Source: Pseudomonadota bacterium (GTDB taxonomy: Bacteria; Desulfobacterota; Desulfovibrionia; Desulfovibrionales; Desulfovibrionaceae). Taken from it: 64,000 nt of DNA. Shown here piece after piece: positions 44,262-52,424 of the stretch. Within the stretch, counting starts at the first letter, position 1. Each line of letters begins with the position of its first letter. The position numbers and the translations under genes were made by a program. A model generated the notes under the pieces. It was given only the letters and a program-made list of their open reading frames with translations, was not told the DNA's origin and ran no database searches. The stretch covers positions 26,134-90,133 of the forward strand of contig JAHIUW010000018.1 of the NCBI GenBank assembly GCA_018816865.1. The letters run 5' to 3'.

Positions 44262-44357
44262 CTGTTTCGTCTCAAATAATTCCGCGAGTGCTTGGATGAA
44301 AGATGTTCTGCCAACTAGGTTCGCCGACTCAGATCCATCTCCTGCCAGCTCTCAGCA

Positions 44358-44496
44358 GAGCGCTCAAAAATGGTTAGATGCGAGGCGCAAGGGAAATTGA
44401 AACTCGTGGCATAGTCCTCATACACGAGAGTTTCAATTTCCCGATGAAACGATGCAGGCGGCTGCTTTGGGGCAGTCTTCGTTCCTCCGAGCGTTC
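44358..44496. repeat. Structured intergenic repeat, copy 2
   Basis: Left arm GAGCGCTC and right arm GAGCGTTC pair with one G-T. The inner hairpin at 44391-44442 has a perfect 12-bp base (GGGAAATTGAAA with TTTCAATTTCCC). Boxes AGATGCGAGGCGCAAG and GATGCAGGCGGCTGC are present. It shares its right arm with copy 3. Confidence 0.75.
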
Positions 44497-44603
44497 AAAC
44501 GCAGCGAGAGGCCAGGAGCAAGAGGAACTCAAGCTCGCCACGTATTCAGCATACGTAAGAGTTTGAGTTCCTCGCGGTGACGCCGCAGATGGCTGCGTTT
44601 CAA
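44489..44603. repeat. Structured intergenic repeat, copy 3
   Basis: Arms TTCAAACGCAGC (44494) and GCTGCGTTTCAA (44592) pair. The inner hairpin at 44522-44573 (GAGGAACTCAA base) has apical ACGTAT/ATACGT. The CGCAGATGGCTGC box is present. It starts 8 bp after the hsp20 stop at 44612. Confidence 0.8.
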
Positions 44604-44611
44604 CACCCGGC

Positions 44612-44977
44612 TTAGCCGGACTTGATCTCGATCCGCTTGGGCATGGCCCTCTCGGCCTTGGGCAGATGCAGCTCCAGCACGCCATTCTCCAAATGGGCCT
44701 TGATGCCCTCCCGGTCCACGGTGTTGGACAGCTTGAAGGCTCGGCGATACTCGCACCCACCGAACTCGACCTCGATGAATTTCTCTCCGGCCCCAGGCTC
44801 GGCGCAGGATCGCCCACTGACCACCAACTCGTTTTCATTCAGATCGATGACCATGTCCTGCTTGGCGACTCCGGGAATGTCCATGAAGATATGAAAACCG
44901 TCCTCGCGCTCCAGAATATCTGAAGGCTGGCGGTAACGAGGCAGATTGTCCTCATGCTTTTGGATGTCTTTCGTCAT
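44612..44977 (-). CDS. Small heat-shock protein (Hsp20)
   Basis: The 121-residue protein is mostly an alpha-crystallin domain: FMDIPGVAKQDMVIDLNENE, LVVSGR, FKLSNTVDREGIKAHLENGV, LELHLPK. It prevents aggregation of unfolded proteins in the cytoplasm. It is the second gene of an hsp20 pair and has GGAGG upstream. Confidence 0.92.
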   Translation of the reverse strand: MTKDIQKHEDNLPRYRQPSDILEREDGFHIFMDIPGVAKQDMVIDLNENELVVSGRSCAEPGAGEKFIEVEFGGCEYRRAFKLSNTVDREGIKAHLENGVLELHLPKAERAMPKRIEIKSG

Positions 44978-45018
44978 GACTGCTGACCTCCTCTCTTACT
45001 GTCACAATAAACCTTGCC

Positions 45019-45144
45019 GCAGGTTGTTCAAAAGCGGCCAGATGCGAGGCGCAAGGATAACTCAAGATCGCGGCGTAGTAATCATACGCAAGAGTTTGAG
45101 TTTTGCGCAGCAACAACGCAGGTGGCTGCTTTAGGGCGGCCTGC
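45019..45144. repeat. Structured intergenic repeat, copy 4
   Basis: Outer arms GCAGGTTGTTC and GGGCGGCCTGC pair over all 11 positions if G-T pairs are counted (four of them). The inner hairpin at 45049-45108 has GCGC base pairs and apical GCGTA/TACGC. It lies between the two hsp20 genes, and its last base is inside the TAG stop of the upstream one. Confidence 0.85.
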
Positions 45145-45554
45145 TAAGAGACTGCGATGTCGATCTTCTTGGGCTTCACGGAATCGGCCTTGGGCAACTC
45201 GATGTCCAGAATGCCGTCCTTCAGGGTGGCGCGGACCTGATCACGCTCCACGGGCACATTCAGGGTGATCACACGCTGGAAGGCCCCGGCCGGACGCTCC
45301 TGGCGAAAATACTTGCCCTCTGGGGCCTTGCGCTCGCCCTTGATGACCAGATTCTTGTCCGTCAGGGTCAGCTCGATGTCCTCCATGCTGACCCCGGGGA
45401 TCTGGGCGCGCAGATGGATTCTCTCTTCGGTCTCGCTGATGTTCAGCGGAGGATAGGCCATCCGCCGCTGGCTCAGACTCGCAGGCCCGAAAAAATCCTC
45501 AAACACCTTGTCCCAACGTGGGACGTCGTAAAAGGAGCCATAATCAATCACCAT
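45144..45554 (-). CDS. Small heat-shock protein (Hsp20)
   Basis: The 136-residue protein has the alpha-crystallin domain (LRAQIPGVSMEDIELTLTDK, LVIKGER, ITLNVPVERDQVRATLKDG, LDIELPK) and an Asp/Phe-rich N-terminus. It heads the hsp20 pair behind a sigma70-like promoter. The stop codon overlaps repeat copy 4. Confidence 0.93.
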   Translation of the reverse strand: MVIDYGSFYDVPRWDKVFEDFFGPASLSQRRMAYPPLNISETEERIHLRAQIPGVSMEDIELTLTDKNLVIKGERKAPEGKYFRQERPAGAFQRVITLNVPVERDQVRATLKDGILDIELPKADSVKPKKIDIAVS

Positions 45555-45599
45555 TGCTCTAACCTCCGTAATGTTAACAGAAGTTCTTGTTTGTGCATA

Positions 45600-45627
45600 A
45601 AAATAAGCAGGGCTGCATGGTTGTCAA
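45600..45627 (-). promoter_or_regulatory. Putative hsp20 promoter
   Basis: On the minus strand TTGACA (45627-45622), a 16-bp spacer and TATTTT (45605-45600). I see no sigma32-type CTTGAAA-CCCCAT element. Confidence 0.5.
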
Positions 45628-45670
45628 GTGCAGGCCGGATACGGAACCCCTCGGGCCCATTACATAGCAC

Positions 45671-45703
45671 AAAACGGGCCCGGAGCAATGCCCCGGGCCC
45701 GTT
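45671..45703 (-). terminator. Terminator of the trm112-type gene
   Basis: AACGGGCCCGG pairs with CCGGGCCCGTT (45673-45703) around a 9-nt loop, followed by TTTTG on the minus strand. Confidence 0.75.
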
Positions 45704-45729
45704 CAACGGTCGGCTCAAAGGTTCGTGGA

Positions 45730-45930
45730 CTACTCGTCCCCGGCCACCCCGCCTGGCCACTGGGCCTCGGGCACGGCCTCATCCACCAGCATGATGGGGA
45801 TCTCGTCCTTGATGGGATACACCACCTGGCACTGGCCGCAGTGCAGGCCGTCCTGCTTCGGCAGCAGGGCAATCTCGCCCTTGCATTTGGGGCAGGCAAG
45901 AATATCCAGTAGTTCCTTGTTCAGCGGCAT
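45730..45930 (-). CDS. Trm112-family zinc-binding protein
   Basis: The 66-residue protein has LLDILACPKCKG and LHCGQC, the single zinc ribbon of Trm112/YcaR proteins, and VVYPIKDEIPIMLVDEA. The family partners with methyltransferases or other enzymes. It is monocistronic. Confidence 0.9.
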   Translation of the reverse strand: MPLNKELLDILACPKCKGEIALLPKQDGLHCGQCQVVYPIKDEIPIMLVDEAVPEAQWPGGVAGDE

Positions 45931-46066
45931 GGGAGTCCTCCTTTTGGGGTCGCTTCAGCTATACCCGCTTTGCACCCCGGCTTCAAGGCGTGCGTTGACA
46001 CCCCGAATGGCATGACCTAGCTACAAGGGATCAGCAACGTTCATCAGCACGAGCAAGGAGCGGCCC

Positions 46067-46927
46067 ATGCCCGGCATCGATCTCCATACCCATTCCACCA
46101 TGTCCGACGGCACCCTGACCCCCACCGAGCTTGTGGCCCTGGGCAAACGCAGCGGCCTGCGGGCCCTGGCACTCACCGACCACGACATTACCGACGGCCT
46201 GCCCGAGGCCCTGGCTGCGGGGCTGGAGTACGAGCTGGAAGTCATCCCCGGCTGCGAGCTGGCCGTGGACTCTGACACGGGATTCATGCACCTCCTGGGT
46301 CTGTTCCTGCCAGCGCAGCCCACCCGACTGAACGCGGCCATGACCTGGCTGCGCGAACGCCGCGCCAGCCGCAACACCCGCATCTGTGACAAGCTCCAGT
46401 CCCTGGGACTGAACGTGACCTATGAACGCGTGCTGGAGATCGCAGGCGAAGGGACCGTGGGCCGTCCGCACATCGCCAAGGCGATCATGGAGGCCGGCGG
46501 GGCAGACAGCGTTCAAAACGCCTTTGACGTCTACATCGGCGACAGGGGCCGGGCTTATCTGCCCAAGGACAAACTGACCCCGGAAAAGGCCATCGCCCTG
46601 CTCAAGGAGGAGGGCGCCACCACGATCCTGGCCCACCCCTATACCCTGGACCTGGACGACAAGGCCGAGGCCCAGCGCATCAAAGAACTCAAGGATATGG
46701 GCCTGGACGGCATCGAGGTCTTCTACACCGAGCACACCCGGACCATGACCGATAAATTCGCCACACTGGCCAAGGATCTGGACCTGCTGGTCTCCGGCGG
46801 TTCGGACTTCCACGGCACGGTCAAACCCAGCATCAGCCTTGGCAGGGGACGGGGCGGGCTGCATGTGCCCTACGCCATTCTGGAGGCCATGAAGGAAGCC
46901 AGGGCCAAGCAAGGACTGCCCGTCTAG
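46067..46927 (+). CDS. PHP-domain phosphoesterase
   Basis: The 286-residue protein has the PHP metal motifs IDLHTHSTMSDGT, ALTDHD, PGCELAV, ILAHPYT and GGSDFHG. It resembles the RNase AM/YciV group, which hydrolyses 3',5'-nucleoside bisphosphates or trims RNA 5' ends. U32 peptidase starts 2 bp after its stop. Confidence 0.9.
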   Translation: MPGIDLHTHSTMSDGTLTPTELVALGKRSGLRALALTDHDITDGLPEALAAGLEYELEVIPGCELAVDSDTGFMHLLGLFLPAQPTRLNAAMTWLRERRASRNTRICDKLQSLGLNVTYERVLEIAGEGTVGRPHIAKAIMEAGGADSVQNAFDVYIGDRGRAYLPKDKLTPEKAIALLKEEGATTILAHPYTLDLDDKAEAQRIKELKDMGLDGIEVFYTEHTRTMTDKFATLAKDLDLLVSGGSDFHGTVKPSISLGRGRGGLHVPYAILEAMKEARAKQGLPV

Positions 46928-46928
46928 G

Positions 46929-48158
46929 ATGAACACTGCGCTGCCTGAACTACTGGCCCCGGCTGGCAACCTTGAGAAACTGCTCACTGCGTTGACCTAC
47001 GGCGCAGACGCCGTGTATCTGGGCGGTCCGGCCCTGAACCTGCGTGCGCCCAGCGCCGGATTCAGTTGGACTGAACTGGCCCAGGGCGTGGCCACGGCCC
47101 ATGCTGCCGGAGCGCGGGCCTACGTCTGCATGAACGCCCTGCCCCGTCAGGAACAAATGCCTGTGGTGCGCGAGGCCCTGGAACGCATCGCCGAGCTTGC
47201 GGGGACACAGACCCCGGACGGGCTGATCATCGCCGACCCCGGCGTGCTGGCCCTGGCCCGGCGCATCCTGCCACAGTTGCCGCTGCATCTCTCCACCCAG
47301 GCCAACACCGCCAATGCCCAGTCCGCAGCTTTCTGGCAGGACATGGGCGTCTCACGCGTCAACCTGGCGCGCGAACTGTCACTCCGATCAATGGCCGCCA
47401 TCGCCCGCCAATGCCCGGACCTGGAGCTGGAGGCCTTCGTACACGGAGCCCAGTGCATGGCCATCTCGGGCCGCTGCATGCTCTCGGCCCACATGACGGG
47501 ACGCTCGGCCAACCAGGGCCTGTGCACCCATCCCTGCCGCTTCCAGTACAAAGCCACCGCCGTTCGCCTGGAAGAGGCCACCCGCCCGGGCCAGGACACC
47601 TGGGAGGCCGTGGAGGAGGACGGACACACTGCCATCTTCGCCCCCGAGGACCTGTGCCTGATCAAGTACGTGCCCTGGTTCGCGCGCACCGGTTTGGCCG
47701 CCCTGAAGATCGAGGGGCGCATGAAATCCGGGGGCTATCTGGTCCACGCCGTGGACACCTATGCTACGGCCCTGGCCGACTTTGCGGCCGGAACCTTCCG
47801 CCCGCAGCTGTATCTGGATGAACTCAGGAATACGGCCTCGCGCCCGCTGGGCACCGGATTCTTCCTGCCCGGACGCAAGGTGCTCTACGGCATGGCGAAG
47901 GACCCGCTGCCCATCCTGGCCCGGGTGCTGCGCCAACGCGCGGACGATGCCTGGGAAGTGGCCGTGCGCCATCGCTGGGACGCGGACCAGCCCGTCACCG
48001 TGCTCAAGCCCGGATTGAACCGACCGCAGATTGCCCCGGGGGACTATGCCCTGGAAACCCTGGACGGCGAACGCATCCGGACCATCCATTCCGGCATGAA
48101 CGCCCTGCTGCGCTGCGAATCTGATGATATTTTCGAGAATCTCTATCTGAGAACCTGA
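46929..48158 (+). CDS. Peptidase U32 family protein
   Basis: The 409-residue protein has LLAPAGNLEKLLTALTYGAD, HLSTQANTANAQSA, HGAQCMAISGRCMLS, and CTHPCRFQY, the Cys pattern of U32 proteins. Relatives act in tRNA or rRNA hydroxylation and ubiquinone synthesis rather than simple proteolysis; collagenase-type activity is reported for others. The exact substrate is unknown. It follows the PHP gene by 1 bp. Confidence 0.88.
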   Translation: MNTALPELLAPAGNLEKLLTALTYGADAVYLGGPALNLRAPSAGFSWTELAQGVATAHAAGARAYVCMNALPRQEQMPVVREALERIAELAGTQTPDGLIIADPGVLALARRILPQLPLHLSTQANTANAQSAAFWQDMGVSRVNLARELSLRSMAAIARQCPDLELEAFVHGAQCMAISGRCMLSAHMTGRSANQGLCTHPCRFQYKATAVRLEEATRPGQDTWEAVEEDGHTAIFAPEDLCLIKYVPWFARTGLAALKIEGRMKSGGYLVHAVDTYATALADFAAGTFRPQLYLDELRNTASRPLGTGFFLPGRKVLYGMAKDPLPILARVLRQRADDAWEVAVRHRWDADQPVTVLKPGLNRPQIAPGDYALETLDGERIRTIHSGMNALLRCESDDIFENLYLRT

Positions 48159-48198
48159 AGACAAGGGAAGGGCGGTAGCCGCCGAGTTCAGGAAGCTC

Positions 48199-48927
48199 TC
48201 AGGAAGGCTCGTGGGTCTCGTCCAAAAGCACCAGCCTGAGCCCGCCGCAACCAGCGCCCAGATCAACACTGCCGAAGGACCGCCCCACCCCGCGCACTAG
48301 GCCCGCAGGCCCGCGCACGAACTCGTCCACCACCTGGTCGATGATCAACGCCCCGGTAGGAGTCAGGATCTCCAGCTCGAATTCCGTGGGGGTCACGGGC
48401 TTGCCTTTCATCAGTTCCAGGGTCGCTGGCGCGGGCAGGGGCAACGTGCCGTGGGCGCACTCCACTGTGCCGCCGAACCAGGGCAGCGTGGAGCATGTGA
48501 CCCGGGTCACGCCGAGCGCCTCCAGTCCATAGAAGGCCCCGGCCACGTCGATCAGCGTGTCCACGGCGCCCACCTCATGAAAATGCACCTCGTCCACGCC
48601 GATGCCGTGCATCCTGGCCTCGACCTCGGCCAGACGGCCAAAGGCCGATGCCGTGCGTCCGCGCACCTCTGCTGAAAACGGCAGGCCCTGCACAAGATGT
48701 AGAATCTCGGGCAGATGCCGGAGCGGTTGTGCGCCCGGGGCGTCAATGAACAGCCGCCGCCCGGCCAGACCGTGGACCCGTACCTCGGGCGCGGCCAAGG
48801 CCACAGAGATTCCGACCTGTCCCAGGGCCTGGGCCAAGGGTTCCAGGTCCAGCCCCAGGTCCACCAGGGCGGCGAGAAACATATCCCCCCCGAGACCAAA
48901 TCGGCAATCCACAAACAGCTGAGCCAT
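48199..48927 (-). CDS. larC: LarC N-terminal domain protein (truncated LarC)
   Basis: The 242-residue protein from ATG 48927 has QLFVDCRFGLGGDMFLAALV, EARMHGIGVDEVHFHEVGAVDTLIDV and CAHGTLPLPAPATLEL, all of LarC1. LarC is normally about 400 residues with a C-terminal LarC2 that binds CTP and nickel. Here the frame stops after DETHEPS and a converging gene starts nearby, so LarC2 is missing or elsewhere. It may be a degraded copy or a stand-alone LarC1. Confidence 0.8.
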   Translation of the reverse strand: MAQLFVDCRFGLGGDMFLAALVDLGLDLEPLAQALGQVGISVALAAPEVRVHGLAGRRLFIDAPGAQPLRHLPEILHLVQGLPFSAEVRGRTASAFGRLAEVEARMHGIGVDEVHFHEVGAVDTLIDVAGAFYGLEALGVTRVTCSTLPWFGGTVECAHGTLPLPAPATLELMKGKPVTPTEFELEILTPTGALIIDQVVDEFVRGPAGLVRGVGRSFGSVDLGAGCGGLRLVLLDETHEPS

Positions 48928-49111
48928 GCCTGGCACTCCGCGACATGCGGCAGAACCGCACGCCATGCACATACTGATTGAAAAGAATCTTCACCTGTGA
49001 GAATTTACAACGAGATATCATCGGCAACTAACCGAAAAGCAGATAGAAAACCAGCATTCACCCCTGCCACCTCAAGAGCGCGGGGGTCGACCAACCAAGG
49101 AGGCCAAACAC

Positions 49112-49786
49112 ATGCTCGTAGGCAACTGGATGAGCAAAGAACTCGTGACCGTGACCCCTGACACCTCCATGATGCGCGCCTCCAAGGTCATGAAGGACAA
49201 GAACGTGCGCGGTCTTTCCGTGGTGGACAAGAACGGATTCCTGCTCGGTATCGTCACCGATCGCGACATCAAGGAGGCCTCGCCATCCAAGGCCACGACC
49301 CTGGATGTCCATGAACTGTATTACCTACTCTCGGAGATCAAGGTCCAGGACATCATGTCCTCCAACCTGATCACCATCAAGGCCCACGAGTCCGTGGAAA
49401 AGGCCGCCGTGCTGATGCTGGACAACAAGATCGGCGGACTGCCCGTGGTAGACGACGAGGGCAAGCTCGTGGGCGTCATCACCCAGTCCGACGTCTTCAA
49501 GGTCCTCATTTCCATCACCGGCGTACTCCATGGCGGCTTCCAGTTCTCCATCGAGCTGCCCGACGAACAGGGGACCCTGGGTGCCCTGGTGGCCCTGCTC
49601 AACAAACACAACGCCCGCATCATGAGCATCCTGACCGCCTATGAGCCCGAGGGCGCGGCCAGCCGTCAGGTCTTCATCCGCGTACAGGACATGGACAAGG
49701 CCCTGCAAACCGCGATGATGGAAGAGCTGAACTCCAAGTACAAGGTGCTGTTCACCCTGCGCGAGGATATCAGCCACTCGCTGTAG
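49112..49786 (+). CDS. CBS-pair and ACT domain protein
   Basis: The 224-residue protein has two CBS motifs (residues about 5-65 and 75-135) and a C-terminal ACT-like domain (FSIELPDEQGTLGALVALLN). Such proteins sense adenine nucleotides and amino acids; AcuB-like relatives exist. AAGGAGG lies close upstream. It is monocistronic. Confidence 0.88.
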   Translation: MLVGNWMSKELVTVTPDTSMMRASKVMKDKNVRGLSVVDKNGFLLGIVTDRDIKEASPSKATTLDVHELYYLLSEIKVQDIMSSNLITIKAHESVEKAAVLMLDNKIGGLPVVDDEGKLVGVITQSDVFKVLISITGVLHGGFQFSIELPDEQGTLGALVALLNKHNARIMSILTAYEPEGAASRQVFIRVQDMDKALQTAMMEELNSKYKVLFTLREDISHSL

Positions 49787-49808
49787 AACGACCCGGATCA
49801 AGCAAGAC

Positions 49809-49841
49809 AGCCGTCGTCCCGAAAGGGGCGGCGGCTTTTTC
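49809..49841 (+). terminator. Terminator of the CBS-ACT gene
   Basis: AGCCGTCGTCCC pairs with GGGGCGGCGGCT around GAAA (with G-T pairs), followed by TTTT. Confidence 0.85.
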
Positions 49842-49932
49842 GTTGACGGGACAGGAAGAATCTGTGGCGCCGGCAGCGAGAGAACATGAAGGCAAAAGCC
49901 CTGCACCCGGTCGCAGCCTGGATTCCCCACCT

Positions 49933-50703
49933 TCAGGCGTTGCAGGCCAGGAACGGGCAAAAGGCCAGGGCCTGGGGGCTGAGGCCGGAGCCTTCGCCCC
50001 GATCGCGGTACAGGACCAGCGGCGGTTCGACAGTCAGCCCCAAGCCACCGTTCTTCATGGCCTCCACCAGGGCCAGCCGTGCTGGTTCATCCACACGCGA
50101 ATACACCAGCAGCAGGCGTTTTGGGGTCAGGCGATGCTCCCCCATCTGTTCCAGGAGTTCGGGCAGGCGCGCAGCCAGGCCGATGAAGCAGGCCCGTTTG
50201 CGGTGCTTCAAGAGGGCTGAAGCGGCAGCCACAAAGGCTGGCAGGGGGGCTTTGCTGCCGAAGCGCGCCGTGTCGCGCCCCTGGTCCGCGGGACGTCGCC
50301 CCGTACCCGGCTCGCGGTACGGCGGATTGCACAGCACCAGCTCGCAGGATTCAGGGGCCACTCCCGGCTCGTCGCGCAGTCTCGCCACGTCGGCCCGGAG
50401 CACGGTGTAGCGAGCCTCAAGGCCCAGGCGCGTGGCGTTGGCAACGGCGCAGTCCAGCATCTGCTGGTTCACGTCCAGGCCAGTGACCGTCGCAACCGTC
50501 TCGGGATGACGCAACATCCAGCCCTGCCCCACCACCCCACAGCCGCACCCCAGGTCCACGACACGGGTCGCCCCGCCCGGCGGGGCAAAGCAGGCCAGCA
50601 ACAGAGCGTCCATGGAAAAGCGAAAGCCCGAGGCGGGCTGGGACATGCCGCGCGGGAAATAGGCGCGGGCGGAGGGGATGTCGGGGGGAAGGGATGCACT
50701 CAT
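49933..50703 (-). CDS. tRNA1(Val) adenine-N6 methyltransferase-like protein
   Basis: The 256-residue Rossmann methyltransferase has VVDLGCGCGVVG (SAM binding), LDVNQQMLDCAVANA, and the catalytic LVLCNPPYREPGTGRR. The N-P-P-Y motif and length match the TrmN6/YfiC group, which methylates tRNA adenines. It is downstream of serB. Confidence 0.85.
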   Translation of the reverse strand: MSASLPPDIPSARAYFPRGMSQPASGFRFSMDALLLACFAPPGGATRVVDLGCGCGVVGQGWMLRHPETVATVTGLDVNQQMLDCAVANATRLGLEARYTVLRADVARLRDEPGVAPESCELVLCNPPYREPGTGRRPADQGRDTARFGSKAPLPAFVAAASALLKHRKRACFIGLAARLPELLEQMGEHRLTPKRLLLVYSRVDEPARLALVEAMKNGGLGLTVEPPLVLYRDRGEGSGLSPQALAFCPFLACNA

Positions 50704-50723
50704 TGCAGTGGCCTCGGCAACTA

Positions 50724-50882
50724 CCGGTGTTTTCGGGCCTGTTTTCCAGCAGCGTCTCGAACCGCTTTAATACAGCAGCAACGACCGTTTCTGTGCCGTT
50801 TCCGGGCAGTACCAGAACCGCTATTTCCGCGCCGCAGCACCGGCGTGTTTCGGCTTTGCTTTCGGCAGCACCGGAACCGCTC
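50724..50882. repeat. Degenerate tandem repeat of about 58 bp, three units
   Basis: CCGGTGTTTTCGGG..., CCGTTTCTGTGCC..., and CCGGCGTGTTTCGG... are related units ending in (C/T)(C/G)GAACCGCT near 50766, 50822 and 50881. The third runs straight into repeat copy 5 (50873). I see no gene here. Confidence 0.5.
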
Positions 50883-50979
50883 AAAACAGTCCGGATGCAA
50901 GGCTTTGACCGCGAAGCTGTAGTCTTATCCCACTGCGAGCGGTCAGGAACGCAGCAGACGGACAGTTTTCAGCGGTTCC
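50873..50979. repeat. Structured intergenic repeat, copy 5
   Basis: Arms GGAACCGCTCAAAAC and GTTTTCAGCGGTTCC pair over 15 positions with one mismatch. The box GGATGCAAGGC follows the left arm; the inner stem is TGACCGC/GCGGTCA. It begins 25 bp after the serB stop. Confidence 0.75.
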
Positions 50980-51004
50980 CCGTCTGGGCTTCGTGGCCGC
51001 GAAA

Positions 51005-52216
51005 CTATTCCGCTTCGCGGTCCCGCAGCCCCAGCAAATAGAGGATGCCGTCGAGGCCAAGGGTCGAAATGGCCTGGCGCGCACCCTCACGCACGATGGG
51101 TTTGGCATGGAAGGCGATGCCCAGGCCAGCAACCCCCAGCATGGGCAGGTCGTTGGCCCCGTCACCCACGGCCACCACCTGCTGCAGGCTGATATTCTCG
51201 TCGAGGGCGATTTCCTCCAGCAGCTCGGCCTTGCGCTTGCCGTCCACGATCTCGCCCAGCACCCTGCCCGTGAGCTTGCCGTCCTTGATCTCCAGCTCGT
51301 TGGCATGGACGTAGTCCACGCCAAGCTTGCTCTGCAAATGCCGTCCGAAATAGGTGAACCCGCCAGAAAGGATGGCGATCTTGTAGCCCAGCTTTTTCAG
51401 GGTGGAGACCAGGCGCTCGGCCCCTTCGGTAAAGGGTACCTCTGCCGCCACTTCCCCCAGCACCGAGGCATCCAGGCCTTTGAGCAGGGCCACTCGCTGG
51501 CGCAGGCTCTGCTTGAAGTCCAACTCCCCCTGCATCGCGGCCTCGGTGATGCGCGAGACCTCTTCCACCACCCCGGCCTTGCGCGCCAGCTCGTCGATGA
51601 CCTCGGCCTGGATCAGGGTGGAGTCCATGTCAAAGGCCACCAGCCTGCGGTTGCGGCGGTAGACGTTGTCCTCCTGGAAGGAGATGTCCACACCCAGTTC
51701 GGCGGTGATGTCCATGAAGGACGCGCGCAAGGTCGCCATGTCGCGGGGTTCCCCGCGCACGGAGAATTCCACGCAGGCCCGAGGCAGGGTGTTGGGCCGC
51801 ACAAGGGAGATCCGCCCGGACAGGCGCGAGATGAAATCGATGTTCAACCCGGCGTCGGTCATCACCCCGGTGACCCGGGCAACCTGTTCGGCCCCTATCT
51901 CGCGGGACAAAAGGGTAATGATGTAGCGCTTGCGGCCCTGGGCCTGGACCCAGGCCTCGTGCTTCTCTTCGGACACGGGCACGAACTGGAGCTTCACGCC
52001 CAGGGCGTTGGCCCCGTAGAGCAGATCCTTCAGGATGGGGGCGGTGGTCTGCTCCTTGGGGATGTCGATGATCAGGCCCAGGGACAGGGTATTGTGGATC
52101 ACGGCCTGGCCAAGGTCGAGGATGCGTACGCCGTAGTCCGCCAGGATGCGGGACATGTGCGCCATGATGCCCGGCTTGTCTTCGCCGGAGATCTTGATCA
52201 GGAATATTTCGGACAT
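51005..52216 (-). CDS. serB: Phosphoserine phosphatase with ACT domains
   Basis: The 403-residue protein has two N-terminal ACT domains (about 1-170) and a HAD phosphatase domain with FDMDSTLIQAEVID, AILSGGFTYF, GDGANDLPML. It produces serine from phosphoserine; the ACT domains suggest serine feedback. A structured repeat separates it from murJ. Confidence 0.93.
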   Translation of the reverse strand: MSEIFLIKISGEDKPGIMAHMSRILADYGVRILDLGQAVIHNTLSLGLIIDIPKEQTTAPILKDLLYGANALGVKLQFVPVSEEKHEAWVQAQGRKRYIITLLSREIGAEQVARVTGVMTDAGLNIDFISRLSGRISLVRPNTLPRACVEFSVRGEPRDMATLRASFMDITAELGVDISFQEDNVYRRNRRLVAFDMDSTLIQAEVIDELARKAGVVEEVSRITEAAMQGELDFKQSLRQRVALLKGLDASVLGEVAAEVPFTEGAERLVSTLKKLGYKIAILSGGFTYFGRHLQSKLGVDYVHANELEIKDGKLTGRVLGEIVDGKRKAELLEEIALDENISLQQVVAVGDGANDLPMLGVAGLGIAFHAKPIVREGARQAISTLGLDGILYLLGLRDREAE

Positions 52217-52300
52217 GTATGCTGTCTCCGTTTGGCCGCCGTTGTACCGATTTTGATCATTAAAGAAAAGCGCAGCGGTCCATTGAAACGCAATTGCCCC

Positions 52301-52424
52301 CAGGACGCTCAGAAGTAGTCAGATGCGCGGCGCAAGAAAAATTCAAAATCGCCACGTATTGAACATACGTTAAGTTTTGAATTTTTCGCAGCAACAAAGC
52401 AGATGGCTGCTTAAGAGCGCCCTG
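52301..52424. repeat. Structured intergenic repeat, copy 6
   Basis: Arms CAGGACGCTC and GAGCGCCCTG pair (one A-C mismatch). The inner hairpin at 52336-52387 has a perfect 13-bp base (GAAAAATTCAAAA) and apical ACGTAT/ATACGT. Boxes AGATGCGCGGCGCAAG and GCAGATGGCTGC are present. The last four codons and stop of murJ (to 52411) lie inside its right arm. Confidence 0.88.
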
